Assembly: GCA_001598975.1 (NCBI GenBank)
Contig: BBXU01002505.1
Span: 1 to 24,640, forward strand
DNA from: Parachlorella kessleri
Taxonomy: Eukaryota; Chlorophyta; Trebouxiophyceae; Chlorellales; Chlorellaceae
Direction: 5' to 3'
Length of the DNA stretch: 24,640 nucleotides
Shown here piece after piece: positions 10,011 to 21,400 of this stretch; position 1 is the stretch's first letter; every line of letters begins with the position of its first letter. The notes under the pieces are model-generated. The model had not been told where the DNA came from. It did not search any database and was given only the letters and a program-made list of their open reading frames with translations. The translations under genes and the position numbers were made by a program.

Positions 10011-11113
10011 TTAATCATCGTCTGAGTCCTCTGCAGCTGCGGGAGATTGGCCGTAACCTGCCTCGCTCTCAAGTAAATGGGCCTGGATGGCTCGGTGCAG
10101 GTTGCGCTCATTCACGCCGCCATGGGAGTGCACCTTCTCCCCATCTCGGTACAACACAAAGGTGGGCGTAACCTTGATTCCCATCTTGACCATCAATGCC
10201 TGCAGCACAGAAAGCTTCAATAACATGCATGAATAGAGTGGTCCACACTACGAAAACTTCCTTAAATAGGCAAGCAGGCTGGAAACTCCACCTCATCTCA
10301 AACTTCCCGAGTCCAGCAACAGCAAAGGCAACAGCATCCCAACGTGTCCCAGCTTCAGCAACGGCAAGTGCCACCAGGAAGTCAGATCACTCACCCTTGT
10401 GTCCTTGGATTCGTCACCGAAAAGTTCAAGGAAGACCGTGTCCCGGTACATATCCGCCGCGCGCGCATACTTGCGAGCAAAAAGCTGCAAAGCAAGACTG
10501 GGAATGAATATGAAAAACAAGACCGGGAGCACTATTAGTCAAGTAACACCAACTTCCATACGGGGCGGAAACAACAGCACCAACTCCGCATCCACATGCC
10601 TGCCTTCCTCGTCCAGAACCTCACCTTGCAGGGGCGGCAGCCCTTAGCTTTGCACATCAACACAACAAGCTTATCCATATTTGCTGCGACCACAGCCTCC
10701 AGCTCCGCAGGGGAGTGCACCTGCAAGTCCGTGGGGAGAAATTTCAAACAGGTCCAGCACCGACGGCAGTGAAGCAGCCATGCCTCCTCCCTGACTCCTC
10801 TCGGCGGATCACTGGCAGCAGCACTGCATCGCTACTAAGCTCTAGGCAAACAGCCTTTTCATGGACTCACCGTTGAGACCCGCAACACCTCCTCGCCCTC
10901 CCGACTGGGCCCCGGCAGGATTTGCCCAACGGACTGTGCGGCAAAAGAGGTGGGCTGGGGCAGTGGGAGCGACAGTCCGGCTGCTGGGACGCGGTGTATG
11001 GCGTGGCGTCTCAGCGGTCGGGGAGCAGCAAGGGCCCTGTCACGGAAGCTTAGCCGCAGGCAGCAGCTGCTGCTTGGCAGGCTCAAAACGTGGCTACGCA
11101 ACCTGGCCTCCAT
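10011..11113 (-). CDS. Thioredoxin-like protein with CRPC active site, probably plastid-targeted
   Basis: A single thioredoxin fold expected to exchange thiols and disulfides with target proteins. Exons: 11113-10871, 10720-10625, 10484-10395, 10199-10011; every intron is GT-AG in phase 0, and the product is 205 residues. Residues 1 to about 60 are rich in Ser, Arg and Ala with almost no acid, as in chloroplast transit peptides. The domain follows: VHSPAELEAVV (82-92), strand LVVLM, CKAKGCRPCK with the redox pair Cys109 and Cys112, TVFLELFGDES, the cis-proline in KVTPTFVLYRDG (Pro155), and an acidic tail ending EDSDDD. The CxxC to cis-Pro spacing (43) is normal for thioredoxins. The canonical WCGPC is replaced by GCRPC, so Trp is lost and Gly becomes Arg, placing it among atypical plastid thioredoxin-like proteins rather than TRX f, m, x, y or z. 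The subfamily is not settled. Confidence 0.9.
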
Positions 11114-12398
11114 GCCTCTGGTAAGAGATAACAAGGGCTGCGGGCGTGGAGGCAAGGGCTGAAGGAAGGGAAAAAAATAATACAGTGAAGAAAGCTTGGC
11201 TCAACTGGCTGCTGCAGGGACAACACCAGGGGGTGGAGTAAACCAGGCCTTTCGCTCCCACCATGCTCAGCACAGCAGGCAGAGATCATCCTCAGGATTT
11301 GAGCGCCGCGGCGCGCCATCTGAAAATAGTGGCCCTTCTGCCGCCCGTACCCTTCACTGTTATGCTTGAAGGTTTCAGTTTGCCAGCTCAACCATGCTTT
11401 GGGTCAGATTTGATTATGCCTAGATGGCTCCACGTCCAGGTCAACTGGGTTAGCAAAGTGATCATCTGGGATCCTCTGGACGACACTTAGCCTAACCACC
11501 AAATACAGAGTCTGACAAAGGTGGAAAATGCTCTCCTGCAGGAGAGGATCCTGGCTATATGATAGGGAAGCAGCATTTTCCGTCCTTGGCCTTTCCAGGG
11601 CACCACATATTCAAAGGTTGCTGTGCCGGTTTTACAGCTTCCTCCTTATACCTGTGCTGTGGTCATAGCTGTCAAGCTCTGAAGGACGCTCTCCTGGCTA
11701 CATCAACTTCAGTTTCCGTCGCTCATGCAAGTACCATTATATGCACACCACCGGCAAGGCCCCTTCAATTGGGTACCCAGCGACAGCGACCAGGTTTGCT
11801 GCAGGCAAGGAGCCAGCAACTTCAGAGACTGGCAGGCTGTTCTTGGAAAGAATTCGCAAGTCATGAAGAGATACCCATATAGCCAGCATTAGCCCCAAGC
11901 TCCCCATCAACAAGTGCTTACCCCAGCACATGCTGCTCAACCTTTACAAAGACTATACTACACAACCACGCTTTTGGAGTTTAGGTGAAGTGCAGGAGCA
12001 TCCTCCATGCCCCTCGTCCTTGTGCTGGGCATGCTGGCGTAGCTGCCTTGCTCTCCCCGCCTGCTCAGAAGCTAATCCAAGCTACAACACAGGCCAAGGC
12101 CCCCTGCTGGCAACTGTGGGCTGCCATAAGCAGCTGAAGTACTGCACCTAAGCGTACCCACGGCCAGCAGCCTTCACCAGGTCCCCAGCATGCCCTACAC
12201 CATAAACATAAAGCAGCCGGCCTGTGCCCAGGAAAGCTGCGAGGTGCCAAAACTGGACAGGCGCCACATGCATGCTGGCTAGAAAACTGCTGTTGCGCCG
12301 CCCGCTGCAGCCTAGCAAGTAGCTTGCCGCCCCCTTGTCAACAGCCGCGAGCGCTTCTCGGCAGGGAGGCCTCTGCTGGGTAGCTGACACCGTCCAGC
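11114..12398. other. Intergenic region between two minus-strand genes
   Basis: This carries the 3' flank of the LRR-SAPS gene and the promoter of the thioredoxin-like gene. I find no exon with family resemblance. A perfect 16-base palindrome, CTCTCCTGCAGGAGAG, lies at 11531-11546. A minus-strand TGTAA (plus 11944-11948) about 450 bases past the LRR-SAPS stop could be its polyadenylation signal, but it is far away. Confidence 0.5.
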
Positions 12399-15300
12399 TC
12401 ATGCCGAGTAGCCCATGTTGAGGCCCCTCAGCATCATGAGCAGCTCCTGGCCGGAGATGATGTGGCCCGCCTCCTCCCCCTCATCACCCCTCTCCGGCTC
12501 ACGCCCAGGCTTGGGCCCGCCCAGCTCGCCCTGCCAGCAAAGCAATGCATATTCGAAGCATTGGCCGCGATGGCATGGGACTGGAAGCTAAGCGCGAGGT
12601 AACCCTGGTATGCGGGCCCAAGGCCTGAACCTTCCCACAAGTGGAGGTAACACATTGCTCGCCCCTTACCCTCAGCCTGGCGACAAGTCTGACAAGCACG
12701 CCTGGCTCGCATGCAAAGCTTTGCTGTGTCTGGAAGGATATAGGCTCCATGCAACCTGTTTGCCTGTTGTGTGCATGTGATACCAGCATGCCCTGCCTAC
12801 ACCTGCTGTTGTGCCTACTTCATAGATCAGGTCAACGCAACTCCACCTCACACACTTGCCACAACAAGCTCAAGGCACGTGCCATACCTGCTGCTCCTCC
12901 AGCAGGTCTGGCAGCGGGCCTCCTTGTCCCGTAAAGCCCTGCCACCGCTCACACGCTGCCAGAAGTGCGCGCAGGTCGGCGTGCCAGCTATGCACCTCCT
13001 CCTCCTGTTGCTGCTCGCTGGCCGGCTGCTCTTCCTTCGCCTGCTGGGCCCCTGGTGTAGGTCTCTCCTGCCCCTTCGGCTGCTCTCGCTGATGCTGCTC
13101 CTCGTGCTGCTCGCTGCCGTTAGCCTCATCACTGCCGCCGCCTGCGCTGCCAACCATTTCCCTACTTGCTGCGGCCTGCAGCAGCTCGGAGGCTGCGAGC
13201 GCAAAGCCCACATGGGGCGACCGCTTGCCCACAGGCACGTCACGAGCACCAGAGGCTATCTGTGCAGCATAGTGTGCCAAGCAGGGGCCCTCTCCAGGCC
13301 CCACTAGCCCCTTGCTTGCAGCCGCCTTGCTGCTCTCAAAAGGCGACATTTTGCCTGCTGCCTCCCCAGCACTGTCAGACGCCCGCCCAGCGCCCCCAGC
13401 AGCACCGCCGCTGCTTGCAGCATTTGCCGCCCCGCGGCCCGCACCAGCAGGAGATGGCACAGGCACAGCTACTCCCGCAGCTGCAGAAGTGTCCGGCGCT
13501 AGCGCGGGCGTCCAGCTGCCTCCCACCGCACTGCGCCACAATCCTACGCTGCCGCACGCTTCGCTCAGTGCATGTCGTAGGCAGCGAACGATAGAGCAGT
13601 GCAGCGCGTTGCAGTTGGGGTGGGACACCGCCAGGGCAGTGCAGCGCGGCAGCAGGCCCGAGGCGGCAATCACCACTGCTACTGAGGGGCACTCAGAGCG
13701 CAGCAGCTGGCTGAGCAGCTCAGCCACTGCGGCGCGGTGGGTGCCTACTGCTGGCTGCAGGGCACAGCGGTAGGTCAGGTTTAGCCGGCTTCATGGAAAG
13801 ATTATACTGGGTCACATGAGAGCATTAGGCACAGCAGAGCTCGGTGGAGACCCTCTGGTTCACTGGGGAAAAGCGGGCAAAGAGGGCAGTAAGCAGGGCG
13901 TGGGTCTTGAGCAGGAATTGCATCAAACACAGGATTGCCGGCCGCAACTAGGCGAGCCAACCTCCCCTACTTGTGTGCTGCAACAACCTCAATGATATGG
14001 GCAGGCAGTTCCTGGTCGCGTCGTGCCCCTCGCCTCCCACCCTCCCAGACTCTGGTGCACCCAGCTGAGGAGCCCATGCTTCATACTCCACATGGTGACT
14101 AGCCTCTTGAGCCGACCCACGTCTGCGCCGACGTCCAAGTACTACAAATGAATGCCCGCCACACCAACCCACCACGGGGGTTGTCCGCGAGTAGGTGGTC
14201 AGCAGTGGCGGCGGCTCCAGGTCAAGTATGCGCCCCAGCAGCGGCAACTGCGCAAGTGCCTGCCTGGAGAAGGGCTTGAGCTCGTCTACGCAGGTGTCTG
14301 ACAGCAGGGGCAGCTGCAGGGCAACACCACAATTCCACGGTAAGTCAGGGGCAGTCGCTGCACTCCTGGCAGCACATATGTGATGGCTGGGGTTGACCAA
14401 GCACTGGCCCAGTCTCAAAGGTGCAACCAGCTGGCGTGACTACACCCTCCAGTGAAAATTGTGGCTGGTGACCTAGGGAAGGCCTTGAGCCCATGCTCTA
14501 CGAGAAGCCCAGCAAAGGCAGGAAGGCAGCCAGGTGCATCAGTGCTCTGACGGGAGACGTACCCCGTCATCGGCACACTACCACATGTGCCCAACACGGC
14601 TTGCACCAGCTTGGGGATACCTTCTGGTCTGCCCCTGATCTGGCAGGGCCACGCTAAGGCTGCCGCACTGATGCCGGATCACCGCACCTGCTCTGTCTGG
14701 TTGCTATGGGAAGCGGACTGATTGATCGATCGATCGATTGATTGATTGATTGACTGATTGATCACGCACCTGGCAGGTGGCTAGCTCCTCCTCCACCTGC
14801 TCGGCCACAGCGCGCAGGGGCGCGCTAATGTCGGGTAGGTAGGGCGAGTCAGAGTCCAAGGAAGCGGAGACCTGCAAGGGAGGTGCCAGAAAAAGGTGTA
14901 CTTTGACTTGGCTGAGCCATCATTTTTCCGAACTCAATTTGGAGCTGAGTGGTCACAGCCTGGTCTCCCAGCCCCGCACTGTTGCTGAGAGGCACCATCA
15001 AGCTGAGTCATCACAGCTGGCGGGAGGCCCACCTGGTCCCACATGAGCTGCGACAGGTGCTCGGCAGTCAGCCGCCCGCCCTCCTGCTCCGCTGCGCTGG
15101 GCGCGCTGGCGCCCTGGTCTGCAACACCGCCTTCGGCTCCCTTGCTCTCATCCTCGTCTTCGTCCTCGTTGCCCACCTGTTGCAACTTTGCTGTAGAGCT
15201 CAGCAGTGTAGGTGCCTGTGCTGGCTTTGGAGCTCCAGCATTGCGTAACTGGTCATTCGCACCAGCCCCGCGGACTACACCTGACAGGCAGATATCAACA

Positions 15301-18180
15301 TGCCCGGCAGTCCCGCCATCTCAAAGCAGGAGTATCTACTATCAGGCCACAGGGCATGCCCATGCCCGCCGCACCCACCTGGAAGAACTGCCGCAGGAGT
15401 GCGTTGTTCTTGACAGACTCTGCTAAACTCTTGCTGAGGCCGCCACTGCCAGGGCCACTCCCCTGCTGCTGCCATGTCCCCCCCGGCTTCCGACCCTGGC
15501 CCTGCTGCTGCTTGGGCTGCTGCTGCTGGGGCTCCGGCGGGGGCGGCTGCGAGGGCCCCAGCGACACCTTCAGGCTTCGCCTCGCTTGTTGGAGCTCCTC
15601 CTGATGGCCACCCCAGTGCAAACCCTCAGCATGTTACCAGTCTACATAGTTCGGCTCGACACGTAGAAGGACAGGCCTTCGAGCAACCCTGCACACCGTC
15701 TACTTTCGCACAGATCACATCTGCGATTTACTGGTACATCCCCCCAACTCACGAGTACTGCCTTCCCACCCCCCAATAATAGGCTGGTCTTGCAGCTTCG
15801 GTTGTAGAGACATCGACTCTCAACACCGTGTCAACACGCCCACAGATTCCTCACCGCTGCCTGGCCTTCCGCCTGTAATGACTATTGGCTGGGTGCGCCA
15901 ACACCACTGTCCCACACGATATAACAGGCAATGTGATATGTGCTCTGTCCATGGCCGGGGGCACCAGCCTCACCAGCGCTGCCACGACAGCGTCAACCAT
16001 GGGGCGGTTCGACTTTTGTGCGCACCCCGCACATACCCACACCTGCCTGCGGCTCACCCCCCGGCTTACCAGCGCTGTCTGGCCGTCGCCGTCTATTGGG
16101 TTGTCCTGCAGGTTGAGCTCGATGAGGTCGGGGGCAGCTCCGCCTTTCAGGCACCCAGCCAGCACAACAGCGCCTACAGAGAGTAACACACAGGCAATAA
16201 TCATTAGTGACACAAGCAAGGCAACCCGTCCGATGACTAACTGCCCTTGCAGACGCCTACAGTAAGCGACATGCTTATGACCTAGCAAAGGGCAAGGAAA
16301 CGACCCCCTGACGGAAGGACAGCCCAGATTGCAGGGGCCCACTTGTGGGCCTGCCGGGACAGCAAGTAACAGAGCCAAGGAGTCTTTGACATTCAGAAAC
16401 GGAGCACCCAGCACTACCGGAGGGGAGTACTTCCTGACCACCCCATGGGGTCATTTAACATCCTCGGCTGGCCAAACCTGCTGGCTAGGTGGGAGATGTT
16501 GGGCTGAAACCCCCCATAAAGTGCTGACCATGTCTACTCCTGGCCGGCTGCCATGCCATGCCCAAAACCCCACACCAGTGCTACCCCACCGGCTGCCCAC
16601 GGTGGCACCTGTGCTGGTGATGTGGTTGCCCGCCAGGTCCAGCGACAGGATCTGCTTGTTCTGCTGCAAAGCCTCGCACAACTGCAGCAAACGAGGAGAC
16701 AATCGCCCCGGGAACACGCCGCTCAGATGATCAGAGTTCCTTCTTGCCACCTGCCACTACTGAAAGCTGCTCACTTAGCGTAGGTTTATATCCTGAGGCA
16801 CCAAAAAAATAGGCAAGACTTAAACCTCAGCTGGGCCAGCGTCCAGGCGCCTGCCGACACCCACTGCAAGTCCTTATGGACAAACACCTCAGATTCAGCG
16901 AAAGCACAGGGGAAAGGTATTCCCAACAGCAGTCACCCAAGCCCTAGCCCAGCACCCTTTGCCACACTCACACAGCCCAGCCAGCCAACCGCGGCACATC
17001 ACAACCAGCTGGACCGTTTGGCAAAACCTGGCCACAGAAGAACAACAAAGAATTGTGGCTCAACAGCTCCAGCCATGAGTGGCAGGGCTGGAAGAATGCT
17101 CCTGATGCCACAGCTGCCCACGCGGTCTACTGCTTCTGAGTCCTTTCCTGGCCGCCACAGGCCGTGGTCTGTGTAACTTGCCTGCCACGATGCCTACTAC
17201 CTACACAGTCATTGTCAGCCCTGCGGTGCACGTCACCCACTCATCTGCTCGCCTTCGATGCTTTCAATGCCCCCACCGTCCCACCACACCACCCACCTTA
17301 GCAATCTTGCTGTCCGGCACATGTGCTCCATCGAGCCTGACCCACATGCTGTCATCGCTGTCACTAGCTAAGAGCTCCACGGCATCATGAAAGCTGCAGG
17401 GAGAGTGACTTGCAATACTTTTTAACTCCTCGTAGAGCCGGTTGAAGGGTGTATATACTGGTATACTGAATGCAGACATGGCATGTTCCCACTCCATTCA
17501 GAGACTTGAGCAATTCTTTGCAAAGACTTGGCATTAACGGTTGAGTTGAGGCCACCTTGCTGCCAGCCAGTGTCCCTTGCTGGAAGTCCACACAGCCCAG
17601 CAAGGCAACTAGCAAAGCATGGCGGCAATGCTGTGACAATAGCAAGGGTCTCAAGGAAACCACTCACCGCTTGTCCGCCTCTTTTCTAGTTGCAGCATCG
17701 AGCTGTGGCAGGCCCCCGCCGTTGGGCTGTGCGTCGGACGGCCGCTTCTTCTTCTGCACAGCAGCATGTGGATTCGCGAACCACGTATACCGTGCAGCAG
17801 GGTAGTCACACAGCTGCAAGTGTGGTGGCCGCCTTTCAGCAAAGTTTGCGTGGCGCCTGCTTCACAGCCTCTCGTTCTTCCCCTTACCCACCCTGCGCTT
17901 GCAGGTGCTGCATAGCCCGATGTGCCGGGTGCCAGCTGTGGCTTGCTAGTCTGCCCCAACCCCCTTCCCATCACCACTTTGGCAGGTATAGCCGTATGCT
18001 GGATCCTACCTTCTTCTTTTTCTTCTTTTTGCGGGCACCGCTGCCCTCCCCGCCCTCATCCGCTTCACTAGCGTCTGACTCAGTCACATCTTCATGTTCA
18101 TCCTCATCATCATGTTGGGCGTTCTGCTCCTCGTCTACTGGTTCCTCAGAAACAGCAGGGTCACGGGAGGGGTGCACCAT
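12399..18180 (-). CDS. LRR-SAPS protein: leucine-rich repeats joined to a C-terminal SAPS (PP6 regulatory subunit) region
   Basis: SAPS proteins are adaptors of the Sit4/PP6 Ser/Thr phosphatase. Exons: 18180-18010, 17753-17668, 17465-17297, 16750-16609, 16173-16070, 15600-15379, 15248-15033, 14871-14770, 14313-14173, 13754-12888, 12530-12399; about 783 residues with all phases joining. Order: acidic tract (17-45), ten-lysine run across exons 1-2 (nuclear-signal-like), VYTPFNRLYEEL, then ribonuclease-inhibitor-type LRRs at about 160-245 (ILSLDLAGNHITSTG, LIELNLQDNPIDGDG, RRSLKVSLG), a Gln/Pro-rich and acidic linker, and from about 405 a SAPS half: LLTTYSRTTP, GTHRAAVAELLSQLLRS, GLLPRC with NALHCSIVRCL, GKRSPHVGF, ERWQGF and a C-terminal LLMMLRGLNMGYSA. 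These line up in order with plant SAPS proteins. The exon at 15248 could instead start at 15176, also in phase. Two adjacent genes remain possible, but no stop or start separates them. Divergent from the gene at 18445. Confidence 0.72.
14716..14763. repeat. GATT/GATC tetranucleotide microsatellite
   Basis: Twelve uninterrupted four-base units of the form GAYY (GACT, GATT, GATC) cover 48 bases. It begins five bases inside the donor end of the LRR-SAPS intron 14769-14314, directly next to the splice site, so length changes would alter the sequence just after the intron's first six bases. Confidence 0.92.
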
Positions 18181-18444
18181 GTAACGAGGGAATCAGGCTC
18201 CTATCAGGCTCAAGGCTCGCCAGCCGCTAGTTTGACAAGAATTGCTGCGATTCGAATCCCGTGCCAAAGCCTCGCACCTTGATCAAGCGCTCAGTACAGC
18301 AGTGTGTCCTGCCTTTGCGCCCTCCCAAAAAGGCGCAAATTGGCTGGCTTCGCGGACCAAGCCTCCACGCCCCACTGATGGTGTGGGTCTCCTATCGGCA
18401 GTCTCACACTCCTTTTATGCCTACAACACGAGCGTCCCACCAGC
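18181..18444. promoter_or_regulatory. Divergent promoter region of LRR-SAPS and the unknown gene
   Basis: The two start codons are 264 bases apart and point away from each other. The stretch has a short direct repeat (ATCAGGCTC at about 18193 and 18204) but no clear TATA box or known element that I can name. Confidence 0.5.
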
Positions 18445-21400
18445 ATGGAAGCTTTTGCCCAGCCACCCTTGAATCACAACGAGGTCCTGCACTTCTGCAG
18501 ACACTACGCACGAAGGGAAGGGTGCAGCGAAGACACCCTAGGTGGGGAGCATAGCCCTTTCCCTGCAGCAGGCTGCAGGCCTTTGGGTGGATGCTGCCTG
18601 GATGCTACATGTGCCGTTTTGTACCCTAGGCGTTGTAACAGGGGGCTGCATTGCCAGCCCCTGCAGTGTTAGGTTTATCACTGACCAGTTTTGCCAAGAG
18701 GCCAGCCTGGTGGGAAGGGTAAGGGAGCAAGGCCTGCACTGCATGCCTTGGGGCCATGTCGATGCCCCGGCGCTCGAGACAGCTGCCAGTTACCGCTTAG
18801 ACTTATAGGAGTCGAACTGCATGCACTTTTCCTTTCTACTGCAGACGTCCGTGCCATGTATTGTGTCAATAGAGACTTACGCAGTAGGTTTACCCCGTGA
18901 GCCCTGCACCAGCGGGATGACAACCGTTGCCCCTCAGTACCCAAGCCCCACCAGCCTCTCTGTGGTTGTCGCAGCCCAGCTGCAGGACTTCTTTCAGGAC
19001 GATATCACCCACCAGCTGTTGGAGCTGCCTGCCGCCCGGCTGAAGGAGCTGCTTGTGAATGATGCCTACAAGCCACGCATGCACAGGCAAGGGCACTACA
19101 GCGTACGGAAGGAGCACGTTCTTAGGTAACATGAGACTTTTAAATAGAAAAAGATATCCGGACCGTTTTTGATGATGCGGTGATTATGTCCTTACGTGGC
19201 ACAACTGCTGTGTCAATTGTAGGGAGTCATGATGGTCATCATGCTGTGATGCTACTTCCGAGTGTTGAAAGCAAGCCTAACCTCACTGCCGACATACCTA
19301 ACACGACACAGCACTTGACATTATACTTGTATGCATTGCCAGTGGTGCAGGATGTATGCCCAGGTGATGGGTGGTGTCAGCCTGGACTTTGCATTGCATG
19401 TTCGCAAAAGTCCCATACCGCTGGATGAGATTCAACGCCAGGTGCGCTGAATTGGATACCCGAGAAAAGCTTCGTGGGTTGGGTTCACTGTCCTGAGCAA
19501 CTGGGGAAGCGACCCTTGGCAACTGTCGTTTTGGCTGCTGACATGTTACACTAGGACCTGCGGCCTTTTCCTCCTGACCTGCAGCTCTGGTCCCACCCTT
19601 GAGCCGTGGTTCTTTCCTGCCTTCACAAATATTACAGGGCTGTGGAGAGCGCCTCTGGGGAAGTGAAGTACTTCTTTCCTGCTTCCTGTTCATGCTTCAA
19701 TTTCCCCCAAACCTTTAGTCTTGGAGACGGCCTTGGTCCAAAGTGTGAGCCCTGGTTGACCTCATGCCCTTCCCCGTGTTGGCGCATGTGCAAGAGATGC
19801 TGCCTTCTGTTGGCTTCCTTGCAGGACCCTGAGCTGTGGGAGGCCTTTCTCCAAGAGTGTGAAGCAAGGCTGGGAGTAGGACCCTACCCACAGGCTGTGT
19901 GCGCTGCGCTGGCACTGCTGTTTGACCACTTTGACTGCAACAAGGTCTGGTGGGGCCAGGTCCATGGGGCTGTGCTGTATCACAAGCCCCAAGGGGTCAG
20001 CGAAACTTGGAGTGCCCATGCAAGCTGCTGCGTGCATTGAGAGCAATCATGCACAGCTGTTACTGCCACTGGGTTATCTTGGAGCAACAGGTACTTCAGC
20101 GACTGCTAGGCTGTCTCCTGCTGACCTGCTGGCATGTGGCTTGCAAAGCAGGGCAGTTGCGTGGCAGGCAGATGCTGGCTTGTCTGCTTGTCGTCCTTAC
20201 AACCCCAACCAGTGAACGCACCCCTGTCCAGCTACCAAGCTGTCTTTGTGTGTTTAGGGTCTCCCATTCCGCTACTTAGCAGGGCAGCCCTGAAGTGAGA
20301 TCAACTGTGTTGGAGCGCAGGCCATGCTGCGACGAGCTGCCCAGCATGGCGTAGCGCCCATAGCATGGCGTCGCCTGGGCGCCGAGGATCGCCCGCAGCA
20401 GGACGCTGATGCTGGAGCTCAGAGCAGCGATGAGGCGTCTGTTGTGGGCGACGCTTCCGTGAGAAGCGGCACTGCATTTGTGGGTGGCGGCGATGCCAGC
20501 AGAGATGGTGGCTCTGGCGGTGGGGAGTTGACGGCCTTCTCCCACGGTCCGGCGGAGGCTTCCTCACATGTGGAGACCACATTGACCCAGCTGGTGCAGG
20601 AGCTGGTGGTGCAGGCACAGGTTAGTCAGGCCTGGCGGTGGGTTAGTCATTGTACGCCGTTAGGTTCACGATAGCCGATGTGCGGTTGCACATGTGGTGG
20701 GGGAGGGGGGTGCAGGCACAGGCGCTGGGCAGTCGCACGTGGGTGGTGATGAGCAGTAGTACTGCAAAGTGCTGCGCAACCCCTCGGCAGTGTCAGCTCG
20801 CTCCTGTTGTGCCACCTGGGGGCCACCTGGGGTGAGGGGGTTGTTGACGGGTGCATGTGTTTCCTTCTTGCGAGCAGCAGCACCGCTGTGAATCGGCCTT
20901 GAACCCAATCCGCCCACTGAGGGAACTCCTATGGTGTCACGTGGCTCACCGCAGCGTGTGTTACTTTTTACCCTCACGCCTTGACAGGTCCGACGCCTGT
21001 CCCGGAAACGCGGCATAGCGCTCACCCCCTCCCACTTACTGGGCAACTCGTTGGCCAAGCTGGCGCGGGGGGTGGAGCGGCTCAATGCTGAGGTGGCGGG
21101 GGCGCCGGCGCTCAGCCTGTTTGCGGGGCGCCGCAGCTCCTCGCGGCGCTACCTGGTGCTGCAAAACTGGTGAGGCAAGGCTGGGCTTTCAGCAGCTGCC
21201 AGGGCATGTTAAAGGCTTGCGCTGACCTGACTTGTTGGGCGGCAAAGTTTGAGCTTGCCTATGCTGTCCTGAACGCTGTGCTGCACACGCAACGATTGCT
21301 TATGCAGCTTGCCATGTGGTTATTAGAAACCGTTGAGCAGTGTAGGTACTGTCGCAAATACATGAGGCGGTTCTCGGGCACTTCGGCTGTCTTCCACGCT

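Noticed and set aside
10721..10790. Alternative first exon of the thioredoxin-like gene at ATG 10782
   Set aside because: Its frame does not lead into the thioredoxin domain without an intron of about 33 bases, whereas the exon 11113-10871 joins in phase and supplies a transit peptide.
12771..13773. Long plus-strand frames opposite the SAPS exon
   Set aside because: They are shadows: the minus-strand 867-base exon has family matches in order and clean splice sites, and GC-rich codon bias opens the opposite strand by itself.
15851..16069. Open minus-strand frame directly continuing the LRR exon 16173-16070 (MVDAVVAALVRL and onwards)
   Set aside because: It reads in frame past the donor, but joining exon 16173-16070 to the exon at 15600 restores perfect LRR spacing (NPIDGDGQTAL then EELQQARRSLKVSL). 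The extension breaks that spacing, so I treat it as intron. A cassette exon ending at 15990s remains possible because its phase would also fit.
20321..20620. A separate gene starting at ATG 20324
   Set aside because: The exon before it ends in phase 0 and the acceptor at 20320 joins in phase 0; a separate gene would leave the upstream one without a plausible C terminus.
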